A DNA stretch of 6,446 bases, from positions 1 through 6,446 of the forward strand of contig JAOZUU010000172.1 in the NCBI GenBank assembly GCA_029938515.1, read 5' to 3'. A program made the position numbers and the translations under genes. Under the pieces are notes generated by a model that worked only from the letters and a program-made list of their open reading frames with translations, ran no database searches and was not told the DNA's origin. This document shows, piece after piece, positions 1-5,996 of this stretch (within the stretch, counting starts at the first letter, position 1; every line of letters begins with the position of its first letter). The DNA is from Desulfobacterales bacterium. Lineage in GTDB: Bacteria; Desulfobacterota; Desulfobacteria; Desulfobacterales; QNYZ01.

Positions 1-6
1 ATTTCA

Positions 7-36
7 TTGACATTAAATCTCTTTTTTTTGTATCTT
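7..36 (+). promoter_or_regulatory. possible sigma70 promoter upstream of the transporter operon
   Basis: A perfect TTGACA (7-12) is followed after 18 nt by TATCTT (31-36), which matches four of six bases of a -10 box. The spacer is T-rich. It lies about 220 bp upstream of the first gene, so a transcript from here would cross the inverted-repeat element at 62-227. The -10 box is weak and the region is AT-rich, so chance is a real alternative. Confidence 0.3.
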
Positions 37-61
37 CTTTAAAGAAATTTTTTTTGTAAGC

Positions 62-227
62 AAGACCTTTGAAAAATGCCAAATTTTGTTCAAGTTCAAG
101 GAAGACGAAAAATTTAACCGGAGGAATATATGGAATATTTCGAGGATTAAATTTTGAGTATGACCTGCCTGCGCCGAGGCTTCGGCAGGCAGGAATTGGA
201 TAAAAGGGGGCGTTTTTCAAAGGTCTT
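62..227. repeat. MITE-like intergenic repeat with 19-bp terminal inverted repeats
   Basis: The left end (62-80, AAGACCTTTGAAAAATGCC) and right end (209-227) are inverted copies matching at 18 of 19 positions; the one difference would be a G-U pair in RNA. Inside there is a second nested inverted repeat, AAAATTTAA at 109-117 against TTAAATTTT at 147-155, and a strong hairpin at 164-193. There is no transposase or long reading frame, so it would be a non-autonomous or RNA-structured repeat. From memory, closely similar intergenic sequences recur in Desulfobacterota genomes; this was not checked here. It ends 30 bp before the ATPase start codon, so it would sit in the operon leader if transcription starts upstream. 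No clear target-site duplication is visible. Confidence 0.7.
164..193. repeat. GC-rich hairpin inside the intergenic repeat
   Basis: CCTGCCT (164-170) pairs with AGGCAGG (187-193), and GCCGA (173-177) pairs with TCGGC (182-186) around a GGCT loop. A 2-nt bulge (GC, 171-172) separates the two stems. The 12 base pairs are far more GC-rich than the surrounding AT-rich DNA, so it looks like a separate palindromic repeat inserted into or fused with the larger element. No U-tract follows, so it is not a classical terminator. Confidence 0.75.
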
Positions 228-257
228 TGATCCTCAACAATCACCCGGCAGGCCCTG

Positions 258-1031
258 ATGAATGGTAAAGAATCCGCGTTGACGGTGGAAGACCTGCATA
301 AAAGTTTCGGAGAAAATGAGGTGCTGGCCGGCATCAGTGTTTCCGCTTACAAAGGTGATGTCATTTCAGTCCTTGGCTCCAGCGGTTCCGGAAAGAGCAC
401 GTTGTTGCGCTGCGTTAATTTCCTGGAAATACCGGACCGTGGTCGCATCACGGTTTGCGGCGAAGAAGTGCTCATGAAAAAGGACCGGCAGGGAAATCCC
501 GTTCCCAAAGACAGAAAACAGGTGGAACGGGTTCGGACCAAACTGGCCATGGTTTTTCAGCAGTTTAATCTCTGGTCTCACATGACTGTTTTAGAAAATG
601 TCATCGAGGCGCCGGTCCATGTGCTCAAAGTGCCCCGTTCCGATGCCATTGAAAAAGCCAAATCCTATCTCGAGAAAGTGGGGATTTCCGATAAACTCAA
701 AGCGTATCCGGCCCATCTTTCCGGTGGTCAGCAGCAGCGGGCCGCCATTGCCCGGGCCCTGGCCATGGAGCCGGAACTGATGCTTTTTGATGAACCGACA
801 TCGGCTCTGGATCCGGAACTGGTGGGGGAAGTGCTCCAGGTGATCCGCAACCTGGCCGAAGAGGGGCGCACCATGATTGTGGTAACCCATGAAATGGGGT
901 TTGCCCGGGAAGTATCATCCAGAACCATATTTTTACACGGGGGGAAGGTTGAGGAAGATGGAATTCCATCGGAAGTTTTTGAATCGCCCAAATCGGAGCG
1001 ATTTCGTCAGTTTATTATGACAACCTTGTAA
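258..1031 (+). CDS. hisP: polar amino acid ABC transporter ATP-binding protein, HisP/GlnQ type
   Basis: This is the cytoplasmic ATPase that powers amino acid import through the two permeases encoded downstream. All ABC motifs are intact in the 257-residue protein: Walker A GSSGSGKST (40-48), Q-loop around Q101-Q102, signature LSGGQ (154-158), Walker B LMLFDE (174-179), D-loop SALD (182-185) and switch histidine H211. Length and wording match enterobacterial HisP closely, including NLWSHMTVLENV (104-115) and the DPELVGEVL stretch (185-193), so the HisP subgroup is well supported, though substrate is not set by the ATPase. The ATG at 258 is the only usual start; an in-frame stop lies at 228-230. 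No strong Shine-Dalgarno sequence precedes it. It is the first gene of the cluster, about 125 bp before the binding-protein gene. Confidence 0.95.
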   Translation: MNGKESALTVEDLHKSFGENEVLAGISVSAYKGDVISVLGSSGSGKSTLLRCVNFLEIPDRGRITVCGEEVLMKKDRQGNPVPKDRKQVERVRTKLAMVFQQFNLWSHMTVLENVIEAPVHVLKVPRSDAIEKAKSYLEKVGISDKLKAYPAHLSGGQQQRAAIARALAMEPELMLFDEPTSALDPELVGEVLQVIRNLAEEGRTMIVVTHEMGFAREVSSRTIFLHGGKVEEDGIPSEVFESPKSERFRQFIMTTL

Positions 1032-1062
1032 TGAGGGCCTCGGCAAGAATAAAATATAATGG

Positions 1063-1100
1063 AAATTCCCCCTTTTTAAAGGGGGAACGAGGGGGATTTT
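1063..1100. repeat. C5/G5/G5 palindromic repeat between ATPase and binding-protein genes
   Basis: TTCCCCCTTT (1066-1075) and AAAGGGGGAA (1078-1087) form a perfect 10-bp inverted repeat with a TT loop. A second G5 block with ATTTT (1091-1100) can pair with the same C5 arm, so two alternative hairpins are possible. The second one ends in T4, giving a weak terminator-like shape. The layout suggests an intercistronic repeat that could reduce read-through or protect mRNA ends. From memory, similar C5/G5 repeats are common between genes in Desulfobacterota. Confidence 0.6.
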
Positions 1101-1142
1101 ACTAACAGTGATGAATGACACCACTTGTAATCATCACAAAAA

Positions 1143-1148
1143 AGGAGG
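1143..1148 (+). promoter_or_regulatory. strong ribosome binding site of the binding-protein gene
   Basis: AGGAGG lies 7 nt upstream of the ATG at 1156. It selects that start over an in-frame ATG at 1108, which would put 16 extra polar residues in front of a good signal peptide. It is the strongest Shine-Dalgarno sequence within the transporter genes, fitting the high copy number usual for binding proteins. Confidence 0.85.
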
Positions 1149-1155
1149 GGTTACA

Positions 1156-1938
1156 ATGAAAAAAATTACTACTGTCGTTGCCGTGATTCTGTCGATTATG
1201 TTTATTGCGGGTGTCGCCGGGGCCAAGGACTGGAAAAAAGTGCGTTTCGGGGTGGAAGGTGCCTACCCGCCGTTTAGCTTTACAACTCCCGAAGGTAAAC
1301 TGGACGGTTTTGACATTGATATCGCCAAGGCGCTGGGGAAGGCCATGGGGGTGGAAATCGATCTGGTTGCCCAGGACTGGGACGGGATCATCCCCGCTCT
1401 TTTAGCCAAGAAGTACGATGCCATTATCGCCTCCATGTCCATTACCGAAGATCGCAAGAAGAAAGTCGCATTTACCAACAAGTATTACCAAACACCTGCC
1501 AAATTTGTCTGTAAGAAAGGCGCTATCAAAGAATTTTCAAAAGATGCCATCAAAGGAAAAGCGGTGGGTGTCCAGCGGGCCACGATTCACGATAAATATC
1601 TTACCGACAATTACGGCAAGGATGTAAACATCAAGCGCTACGGTACCCAGGATGAGGCCTACCTCGACATGACCGCGGGTCGGCTGGACATGTTGCTGGC
1701 CGATAGTGTCGCCCTTTCCGATGGATTTCTGAAAAAACCGGAAGGACAGGGCTTTCAGTTTATTGGTCCCGATTTAACGGATGAGAAATGGTTCGGTGTC
1801 GGCGCCGGCATTGCCTGCCGTAAAGGTGACACGGACCTGGTAAAGCAGTTGAATGCGGCCATCGATAAGATTCGCGCGGATGGGACCTACAAGAAAATTC
1901 AGGACAAGTATTTTGACTTTAACGTTTACGGTGAATAA
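1156..1938 (+). CDS. periplasmic amino acid-binding protein, HisJ/ArgT (LAO) family
   Basis: This 260-residue protein captures the substrate in the periplasm and delivers it to the permease pair. A Sec signal peptide is clear: KK at 2-3, a hydrophobic core 4-20, and an A-G-A cleavage site giving a mature start near K24. The mature part aligns along its length with enterobacterial ArgT/HisJ, down to the terminal KYFDFNVYG. By alignment from memory, the residues that hold the alpha-amino and carboxyl groups are kept: Y37, S93, S95, R100, T143 and D183. Side-chain pocket positions differ: E34 (Asp11 in LAO), W75 (Phe52), A92 (Ser69), Q140 (Leu117) and H145 (Gln122), while D53 (Asp30) is kept. 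The ligand is therefore probably an alpha-amino acid or close derivative, but not safely Lys/Arg/Orn/His. The start is set by AGGAGG at 1143. Stem-loops flank the gene on both sides. Confidence 0.93.
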   Translation: MKKITTVVAVILSIMFIAGVAGAKDWKKVRFGVEGAYPPFSFTTPEGKLDGFDIDIAKALGKAMGVEIDLVAQDWDGIIPALLAKKYDAIIASMSITEDRKKKVAFTNKYYQTPAKFVCKKGAIKEFSKDAIKGKAVGVQRATIHDKYLTDNYGKDVNIKRYGTQDEAYLDMTAGRLDMLLADSVALSDGFLKKPEGQGFQFIGPDLTDEKWFGVGAGIACRKGDTDLVKQLNAAIDKIRADGTYKKIQDKYFDFNVYGE

Positions 1939-1969
1939 GAGTTGCAGAATTGAGCAATGGCCTGGATGG

Positions 1970-1996
1970 TGGGGGAGCCCGACTCCCCCATCTTTT
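1970..1996 (+). terminator. stem-loop with short T-tract after the binding-protein gene
   Basis: TGGGGGAG (1970-1977) and CTCCCCCA (1983-1990) form a perfect 8-bp GC-rich stem with a CCCGA loop, followed by TCTTTT (1991-1996). It starts 31 bp after the stop codon. In binding-protein-dependent transporters such structures commonly give partial termination or protect the 3' end, keeping binding protein in excess over permeases. The T-tract is short, so partial termination is more likely than full. Confidence 0.65.
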
Positions 1997-2000
1997 ACCT

Positions 2001-2099
2001 GAACCCTGAACTCTCAACCCCGAACTCTAAACCCTGAACTATGAACCCTGAACTATGAACCCTGAACTATGAACCCTGAACTATGAACCCTTGAACCCT
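2001..2099. repeat. heptamer tandem array abutting the permease start
   Basis: Thirteen head-to-tail 7-bp words run from 2001 to 2091, nearly all variants of GAACYYT or GAACTAT; one more GAACCCT follows at 2093-2099 after a 1-bp slip. From 2043 to 2084 the array is three perfect copies of the 14-bp unit GAACCCTGAACTAT; the 5' part is degenerate (GAACTCT, CAACCCC, AAACCCT). It ends 6 bp before the permease ATG at 2106. Such arrays can change length by replication slippage. No CRISPR-like spacers are present. Confidence 0.9.
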
Positions 2100-2105
2100 G
2101 AATAT

Positions 2106-2795
2106 ATGTTTAGTCTCCACGGATACGGTCCCAGCATATTGGAGGGGACCTTTTTAACAATCGCGGTAGCCCTCTCTTCTCTCCTGATCTCAATGATTTT
2201 AGGGATCATCGGCGCCCTGGCCAAGTTGTCCAGGTCAAAAATCCTCCAGATCGGTGCTAAGACATACACGACCATCATCCGGGGAATTCCGGACCTGGTG
2301 CTGATGCTGCTCGTTTTTTTCGGCGGGCAGGTCTTTATTAATGAGGTAGCGCCTCTGGTGGGATATGACGAATATATCGATATTAATCCGTTTATCGCGG
2401 GGGTTTGCACCATCGGGTTTATTTTCGGCGCCTATATGACCGAGACCTTCAGAGGGGGGATCCTGGCAGTTCCCGCTGGGCAGCTCGAAGCCGGACGGGC
2501 TTACGGAATGAAGCCTTTCCAGGTGTTTACACGGATATTGATGCCCCAGATGGTCCGTCATGCCATCCCCGGATTCGGCAACAACTGGCTGGTCATGATA
2601 AAAACCACTGCGCTCGTCTCCATCATCGGCCTGGATGATATGGTGCGCAAGGCGGCCCTGGCGGCCGGCGCCACCCGGATGCCTTTTACCTTCTATGCAG
2701 TGGTAGCCATCCTCTTTCTGGTTATCACTTCCATTTCCGTTTATATTCTAAACCGGCTCGAGAGTCGCTACAGTGCCGGGGTGGTGAAGGCGTAA
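2106..2795 (+). CDS. hisQ: amino acid ABC transporter permease, HisQ type
   Basis: One of two inner-membrane subunits forming the import channel. From the ATG at 2106 the protein has 229 residues, matching HisQ length. Five hydrophobic segments are visible, at roughly 14-38, 55-75, 93-113, 153-175 and 195-215. The cytoplasmic coupling loop that docks on the ATPase is at 128-147 (E128-A-G130 ... G134 ... ILMP), with Gly instead of the usual second Ala of EAA. Wording close to enterobacterial HisQ includes RGIPDLVLMLL, GFIFGAYMTETFRG and IKTTALVSIIGLDD. A TTG at 2091 would add five residues translated from the heptamer array, so I prefer ATG 2106, which matches the family N-terminus. Neither start has a recognisable Shine-Dalgarno sequence. 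The stop is 3 nt before the partner permease gene. Confidence 0.93.
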   Translation: MFSLHGYGPSILEGTFLTIAVALSSLLISMILGIIGALAKLSRSKILQIGAKTYTTIIRGIPDLVLMLLVFFGGQVFINEVAPLVGYDEYIDINPFIAGVCTIGFIFGAYMTETFRGGILAVPAGQLEAGRAYGMKPFQVFTRILMPQMVRHAIPGFGNNWLVMIKTTALVSIIGLDDMVRKAALAAGATRMPFTFYAVVAILFLVITSISVYILNRLESRYSAGVVKA

Positions 2796-2798
2796 CCC

Positions 2799-3512
2799 AT
2801 GGACTTTTCAATCATTTTCGGTAATCTCGATATCTACCTGGAGGGATTGAAAAATACCGCCATTCTGGTTTCCATCTCGCTTATGATCGGTTTGACCCTG
2901 GCTATCCCTCTCGCCGTTTTGAGGACATCCAGAAATTATTTAGTAGCTGCTCCGATCCGGGCCTTTGTCTATTTTTTTCGGGGGACCCCCCTGCTGATTC
3001 AGATCTTTCTGATCTATTATGGCCTCGGCCAGTTCGAGGTGTTCAAGGCCAGCGTATTATGGCCCCTTTTCAAAGAGGCTTATTTCTGTGCACTTCTGGC
3101 ATTCACGCTGAATACCGCGGCTTATACCACCGAAATCATCCGCGGGGCCATTGAGGGTACGCCCCATGGCGAAGTGGAAGCGGCCAAGGCGGCCGGCATG
3201 TCAAAGATGCTGATGTTTCGCCGCATTATCCTCCCCAGCGCATTCAGGCGTGCCTTGCCTGCTTACAGTAATGAGATTATTTTTATGCTGCACGGCAGTT
3301 CTCTGGCCAGTGTGATTACGATTATTGATATCACCGGTGCCGCGCGGATCGTCAATTCGAGATTTTACAGTCCGTTCGAGGCCTTTTTAACTGCAGCCGT
3401 TTTCTACCTGTGTATTACCTTTGCGATCATATGGCTGGTTAATAAACTGGAGTTCAGGTGGTATGCTCACTTACGGCCCCAGGATACCGGCACGGCCGAC
3501 GGCGGCGTATGA
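2799..3512 (+). CDS. hisM: amino acid ABC transporter permease, HisM type
   Basis: The second inner-membrane channel subunit, 237 residues against 238 for E. coli HisM. It begins 3 nt after the HisQ-like stop, with GAAGG at 2786-2790 as a probable ribosome site inside the upstream gene. The family stretch FTLNTAAYTTEI is present, followed by the EAA coupling loop (E127-A-A129 ... G133 ... IILP), then ALPAYSNEIIFMLH, all very close to HisM. The membrane segments are bounded by positive-inside residues such as RTSRN near 43-47. A tail of about ten polar residues (after HLRP) varies from known members. Its TGA overlaps the next gene's ATG (ATGA, 3509-3512), so translation of the deacylase is probably coupled to this permease, linking transport to metabolism. 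Confidence 0.94.
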   Translation: MDFSIIFGNLDIYLEGLKNTAILVSISLMIGLTLAIPLAVLRTSRNYLVAAPIRAFVYFFRGTPLLIQIFLIYYGLGQFEVFKASVLWPLFKEAYFCALLAFTLNTAAYTTEIIRGAIEGTPHGEVEAAKAAGMSKMLMFRRIILPSAFRRALPAYSNEIIFMLHGSSLASVITIIDITGAARIVNSRFYSPFEAFLTAAVFYLCITFAIIWLVNKLEFRWYAHLRPQDTGTADGGV

Positions 3513-4657
3513 AACCCGGCACCAAAACGATTGAGCGTCACCGGCTGCCCGCTTCGAGCATGGGTAATGCCCGCACCTTGAAGGTGATCCGCTATGGCGA
3601 CCGTTCTTCCGGTAGAAAAGCCTATATTCAGACCGGACTTCACGCCGATGAGCCGCCGGGCTACCTTGTTATGCACCACCTGATCGATCTGCTTGACCAG
3701 GCGGATGCCGCCAATAAAATTACGGGCGAAATCGTTCTCGTCCCCGTGGCCAATCCCATTGGCGTGGCTCAGTGGCGGGACGATACCTTGCTGGGTCGAT
3801 TCGATGCTTACAATGGTGTCAATTTTAATCGTCGCCATTGGAATATCACCGACCCGGTAGTCGAAAAAATAAAGGGCAAACTGGCCAGGAAGGCCGGCAA
3901 AAATATCGCGTTGATCCGTAAAGCCATGGGGGAGGTGATAGACGCCTCAAAACCCGTGGAAGAAGCAGACTATTTAAAACATCTGCTGCTGTCGTTTTCC
4001 CATGACGCCGATATCGTCCTGGACCTTCATTGCGATTTAGAGGCGGTTTTGCATGTGTATATGGGCACTCCCCTTTGGCCGGCGGCATCCGATCTGTCGG
4101 CCCAACTGGGCGCCGAAGCAACCCTTCTGGCCCGAGTCTCGGGTGAATACCCTTTCGATGAGGCCTGCAGCCGGATCTGGTGGGATCTGGCCGAAAAATT
4201 TCCGGCCTACCCAATTCCGCCGGCCTGTCTGGCTGCCACGGTGGAACTGAGGGGCACCACGGATGTGTCCCATGAATTGGGTGCCAAAGACGCTAAAAAC
4301 CTCTTTTTATTCCTGCAAAGAAGAGGATTAATACAGGGCCGGGCGCCTGCTGTTCCACCGCTCATCAATACGGCGACCTCTTTAAGAGGAGTGGAGCATG
4401 TGAAGGCCGTGACTCCCGGTGTGCTGGTCTTTCTGAAAAAGCCAGGCCAATCGGTAAAAAAAGGAGACACGATCTTAGAAATTATCAACCCTTTGGAAAA
4501 CAAATCAAAAAAACGAATCACCAGGGTTAAAAGCCGGACGGATGGCATTCTGATCTCAACCGTTTTAGATCGGTATGCCCGGCCCGGACGGATACTGGCC
4601 AAAGTGGCCGGGAAAGAGTCTCTCAAAGATAAAGGAGACAATTTATTAACCCTGTGA
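3509..4657 (+). CDS. zinc-dependent deacylase, succinylglutamate desuccinylase/aspartoacylase (AstE/AspA) family
   Basis: A predicted cytoplasmic M14-type metallohydrolase that removes an acyl group from an N-acyl amino acid or related amide. Visible zinc ligands are H45 and E48 in GLHADEPPG and H174 in DLHCD. NFNRR (105-109) corresponds to the substrate carboxylate-binding NxxR region, and E246 in ATVELRG is the likely general base. At 382 residues it is longer than AstE or aspartoacylase (about 310-320). The extra length is a charged, probably helical stretch between the ligands (about 115-165) and a C-terminal barrel-sandwich-like domain (about 297-367). The ATG at 3509 overlaps the permease stop; an upstream in-frame ATG at 3458 would be fully inside that permease and is unlikely. 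Related proteins include DoeB/EutE (N-acetyl-diaminobutyrate deacetylase of ectoine breakdown). The exact substrate cannot be read from sequence. Confidence 0.88.
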   Translation: MKPGTKTIERHRLPASSMGNARTLKVIRYGDRSSGRKAYIQTGLHADEPPGYLVMHHLIDLLDQADAANKITGEIVLVPVANPIGVAQWRDDTLLGRFDAYNGVNFNRRHWNITDPVVEKIKGKLARKAGKNIALIRKAMGEVIDASKPVEEADYLKHLLLSFSHDADIVLDLHCDLEAVLHVYMGTPLWPAASDLSAQLGAEATLLARVSGEYPFDEACSRIWWDLAEKFPAYPIPPACLAATVELRGTTDVSHELGAKDAKNLFLFLQRRGLIQGRAPAVPPLINTATSLRGVEHVKAVTPGVLVFLKKPGQSVKKGDTILEIINPLENKSKKRITRVKSRTDGILISTVLDRYARPGRILAKVAGKESLKDKGDNLLTL

Positions 4658-4688
4658 TTCGATCAGATAATTTGTATGGAGGACCGAA

Positions 4689-5654
4689 ATGAGCCACCCT
4701 ATACCGACATTACAGGATGTCATTGCCGCACGACCCCATGTGTACCGTTATTTAAAGCCCACGCCTTTGCATCATTATCCAACGCTTTGTCATCTGCTCG
4801 GTGCCGATATTTGGATTAAACATGAAAATCACCAGCCGGTGGGGGCGTTTAAGGTGCGCGGTGGGTTGAACCTGGCGGCCAATCTTGATTCTTCCGTCCG
4901 TCGGGCCGGTTTGTTTACCGCATCCACCGGCAACCATGGCCAGAGCATCGCCTTTGCGGCCCGGGCTCACGGTATTCAGGCCACCATCGCAGTGCCTGAA
5001 GGGGCCAACCCGGGCAAAGTAGCGGCCATGAAGGGGCTTGGCGGTGAGGTCATCTTTCACGGTTCGGATTTTGATACGGCCCGGGAGTGGATCATGGCAA
5101 AAGCGGAAGAAGCGGGCGGTTATTTTGTGGGCCCGACGGACGAGCCGCTTATTCATGGCGTCGGCACTTACGCCCTGGAAATCCTGGAAGATCTTCCCGA
5201 TGTGGATACGATCATCGTTCCGGTAGGTGCCGGCAGCGGGGTGTGCGGCACCGCTATTGTGGCCAAGGGCATTAATTCCGGGATTGAAGTAATCGGCGCC
5301 CAGTCCGCTCAAGCACCGGCCATGCAGAAAAGCTGGCAGTCAGGTAAAATGGTGACCGCCCGGATGAAGACGTTTGCCGAGGGGGTCGCCACCCGGATTC
5401 CCTTTGAAAACACCCAGCGCATCATGCGAAAATACCTGGACGATTTTATTCTGGTAGATGATGATGAGATTAAAAAAGCAATTGTTCTGCTGCTTCAACA
5501 CACCCATAATCTGGCAGAGGGAGCGGGTGCCATCGCTCTTGCCACTGCTGTAAAAAATCGTGACAAACTGGCTGGAAAAAAAGTGGTCCTGGTCCTGAGT
5601 GGTGGAAATATCGCCCTTGAGCAATTGCGGCAGGTACTAGGAGAACACGGATAA
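4689..5654 (+). CDS. PLP-dependent threonine/serine dehydratase-like enzyme (fold type II)
   Basis: A predicted cytoplasmic PLP enzyme that would deaminate a hydroxy- or beta-substituted amino acid to a 2-oxo acid. The Schiff-base lysine is K55 in PVGAFKVRGG. STGNHG (79-84) and the phosphate-cradling loop VGAGSG (179-184) are intact, and S304 in LSGGN is placed to contact the PLP pyridine nitrogen. The 321-residue length has no ACT-type regulatory domain, as in catabolic rather than biosynthetic dehydratases. GGAGG at 4678-4682, 6 nt before the ATG, sets the start. The gene follows the deacylase by 31 bp and abuts the DUF202-like gene. Related possibilities are serine racemase, threo-3-hydroxyaspartate dehydratase and EutB of hydroxyectoine breakdown; these share the fold and cannot be told apart by motifs. 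The deacylase next door suggests it acts on the released amino acid. Confidence 0.88.
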   Translation: MSHPIPTLQDVIAARPHVYRYLKPTPLHHYPTLCHLLGADIWIKHENHQPVGAFKVRGGLNLAANLDSSVRRAGLFTASTGNHGQSIAFAARAHGIQATIAVPEGANPGKVAAMKGLGGEVIFHGSDFDTAREWIMAKAEEAGGYFVGPTDEPLIHGVGTYALEILEDLPDVDTIIVPVGAGSGVCGTAIVAKGINSGIEVIGAQSAQAPAMQKSWQSGKMVTARMKTFAEGVATRIPFENTQRIMRKYLDDFILVDDDEIKKAIVLLLQHTHNLAEGAGAIALATAVKNRDKLAGKKVVLVLSGGNIALEQLRQVLGEHG

Positions 5655-5996
5655 ATGATGAGCTCGGAGAACGAAAAAACTGAAAATGTTTCAATCGCAA
5701 TTAATGAGGTCCAACTCATTTTGGCGGAAAAACGCACATCTTTGGCCTTGATGCGAACGGGTATAGCTGTTTTAGCCCTTCCCCTTTCGGTATTAAGCGT
5801 GCTGATTGCCACTTCCAAATACTATAATGTTCTTCATGTTCTACATTTTCTTGTGCCTTTAGGGATACTTAATTTACTTTTAACAGTGCTGGGTATTTAT
5901 CTTATTATACGGTCGATCAATCGCATGCGGCATTATGACCGCCTTGTTCGCAGGATCAAAGCCGAGTTCAGTCTGGTGGCCAAGTTTGTTGATTGA
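5655..5996 (+). CDS. small DUF202-like inner-membrane protein
   Basis: A 113-residue membrane protein of unknown function. The motif LAEKRTSLALMRT (23-35) is the hallmark of the DUF202 family, followed by two hydrophobic helices at about 36-53 and 63-85 and a basic C-terminal tail (RSINRMRHYDRLVRRIK). The polar N-terminus (1-20) has no signal peptide. The start codon follows the dehydratase stop with zero gap. AGGAG at 5639-5643 lies 11 nt before ATG 5655; a second ATG directly follows at 5658, so the true start may be one codon later. Most DUF202 proteins I know have three helices, so this is a short version. The tight junction implies co-expression with the catabolic genes, but DUF202 genes appear in many contexts, so a role in this pathway is unproven. 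Confidence 0.75.
   Translation: MMSSENEKTENVSIAINEVQLILAEKRTSLALMRTGIAVLALPLSVLSVLIATSKYYNVLHVLHFLVPLGILNLLLTVLGIYLIIRSINRMRHYDRLVRRIKAEFSLVAKFVD

Noticed and set aside
1055..1060. Perfect TATAAT as a promoter for the binding-protein gene
   Set aside because: No -35 box lies 16-18 nt upstream (the 17-nt position reads TGAGGG), no extended -10 TG is present, and the stretch is AT-rich.
1108..1155. ATG at 1108 as the binding-protein start
   Set aside because: It adds polar residues before the signal peptide and bypasses the strong AGGAGG at 1143.
2001..2099. CRISPR-like array
   Set aside because: The units are 7 or 14 bp, directly adjacent, with no unique spacers.
2091..2105. TTG at 2091 as the start of the HisQ-like permease
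   Set aside because: The five added residues are translated from the heptamer array, no ribosome site precedes it, and ATG 2106 gives the usual family length and N-terminus.
3458..3508. Upstream ATG at 3458 as the deacylase start
   Set aside because: It would lie wholly inside the permease gene and add 17 arginine-rich residues without family similarity; the ATGA overlap at 3509 is a far more usual junction.
4207..5312. Long minus-strand reading frames (for example 4207-4641 and 4752-5312)
   Set aside because: They lie opposite well-supported genes with intact catalytic motifs, show no recognisable domains, and are shadows of codon bias.
258..5996. Assignment as a true ectoine utilisation (ehu/eut) operon
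   Set aside because: The ectoine-ring hydrolase and other eut genes are not in the window, and the binding protein resembles LAO/HisJ along its whole length.
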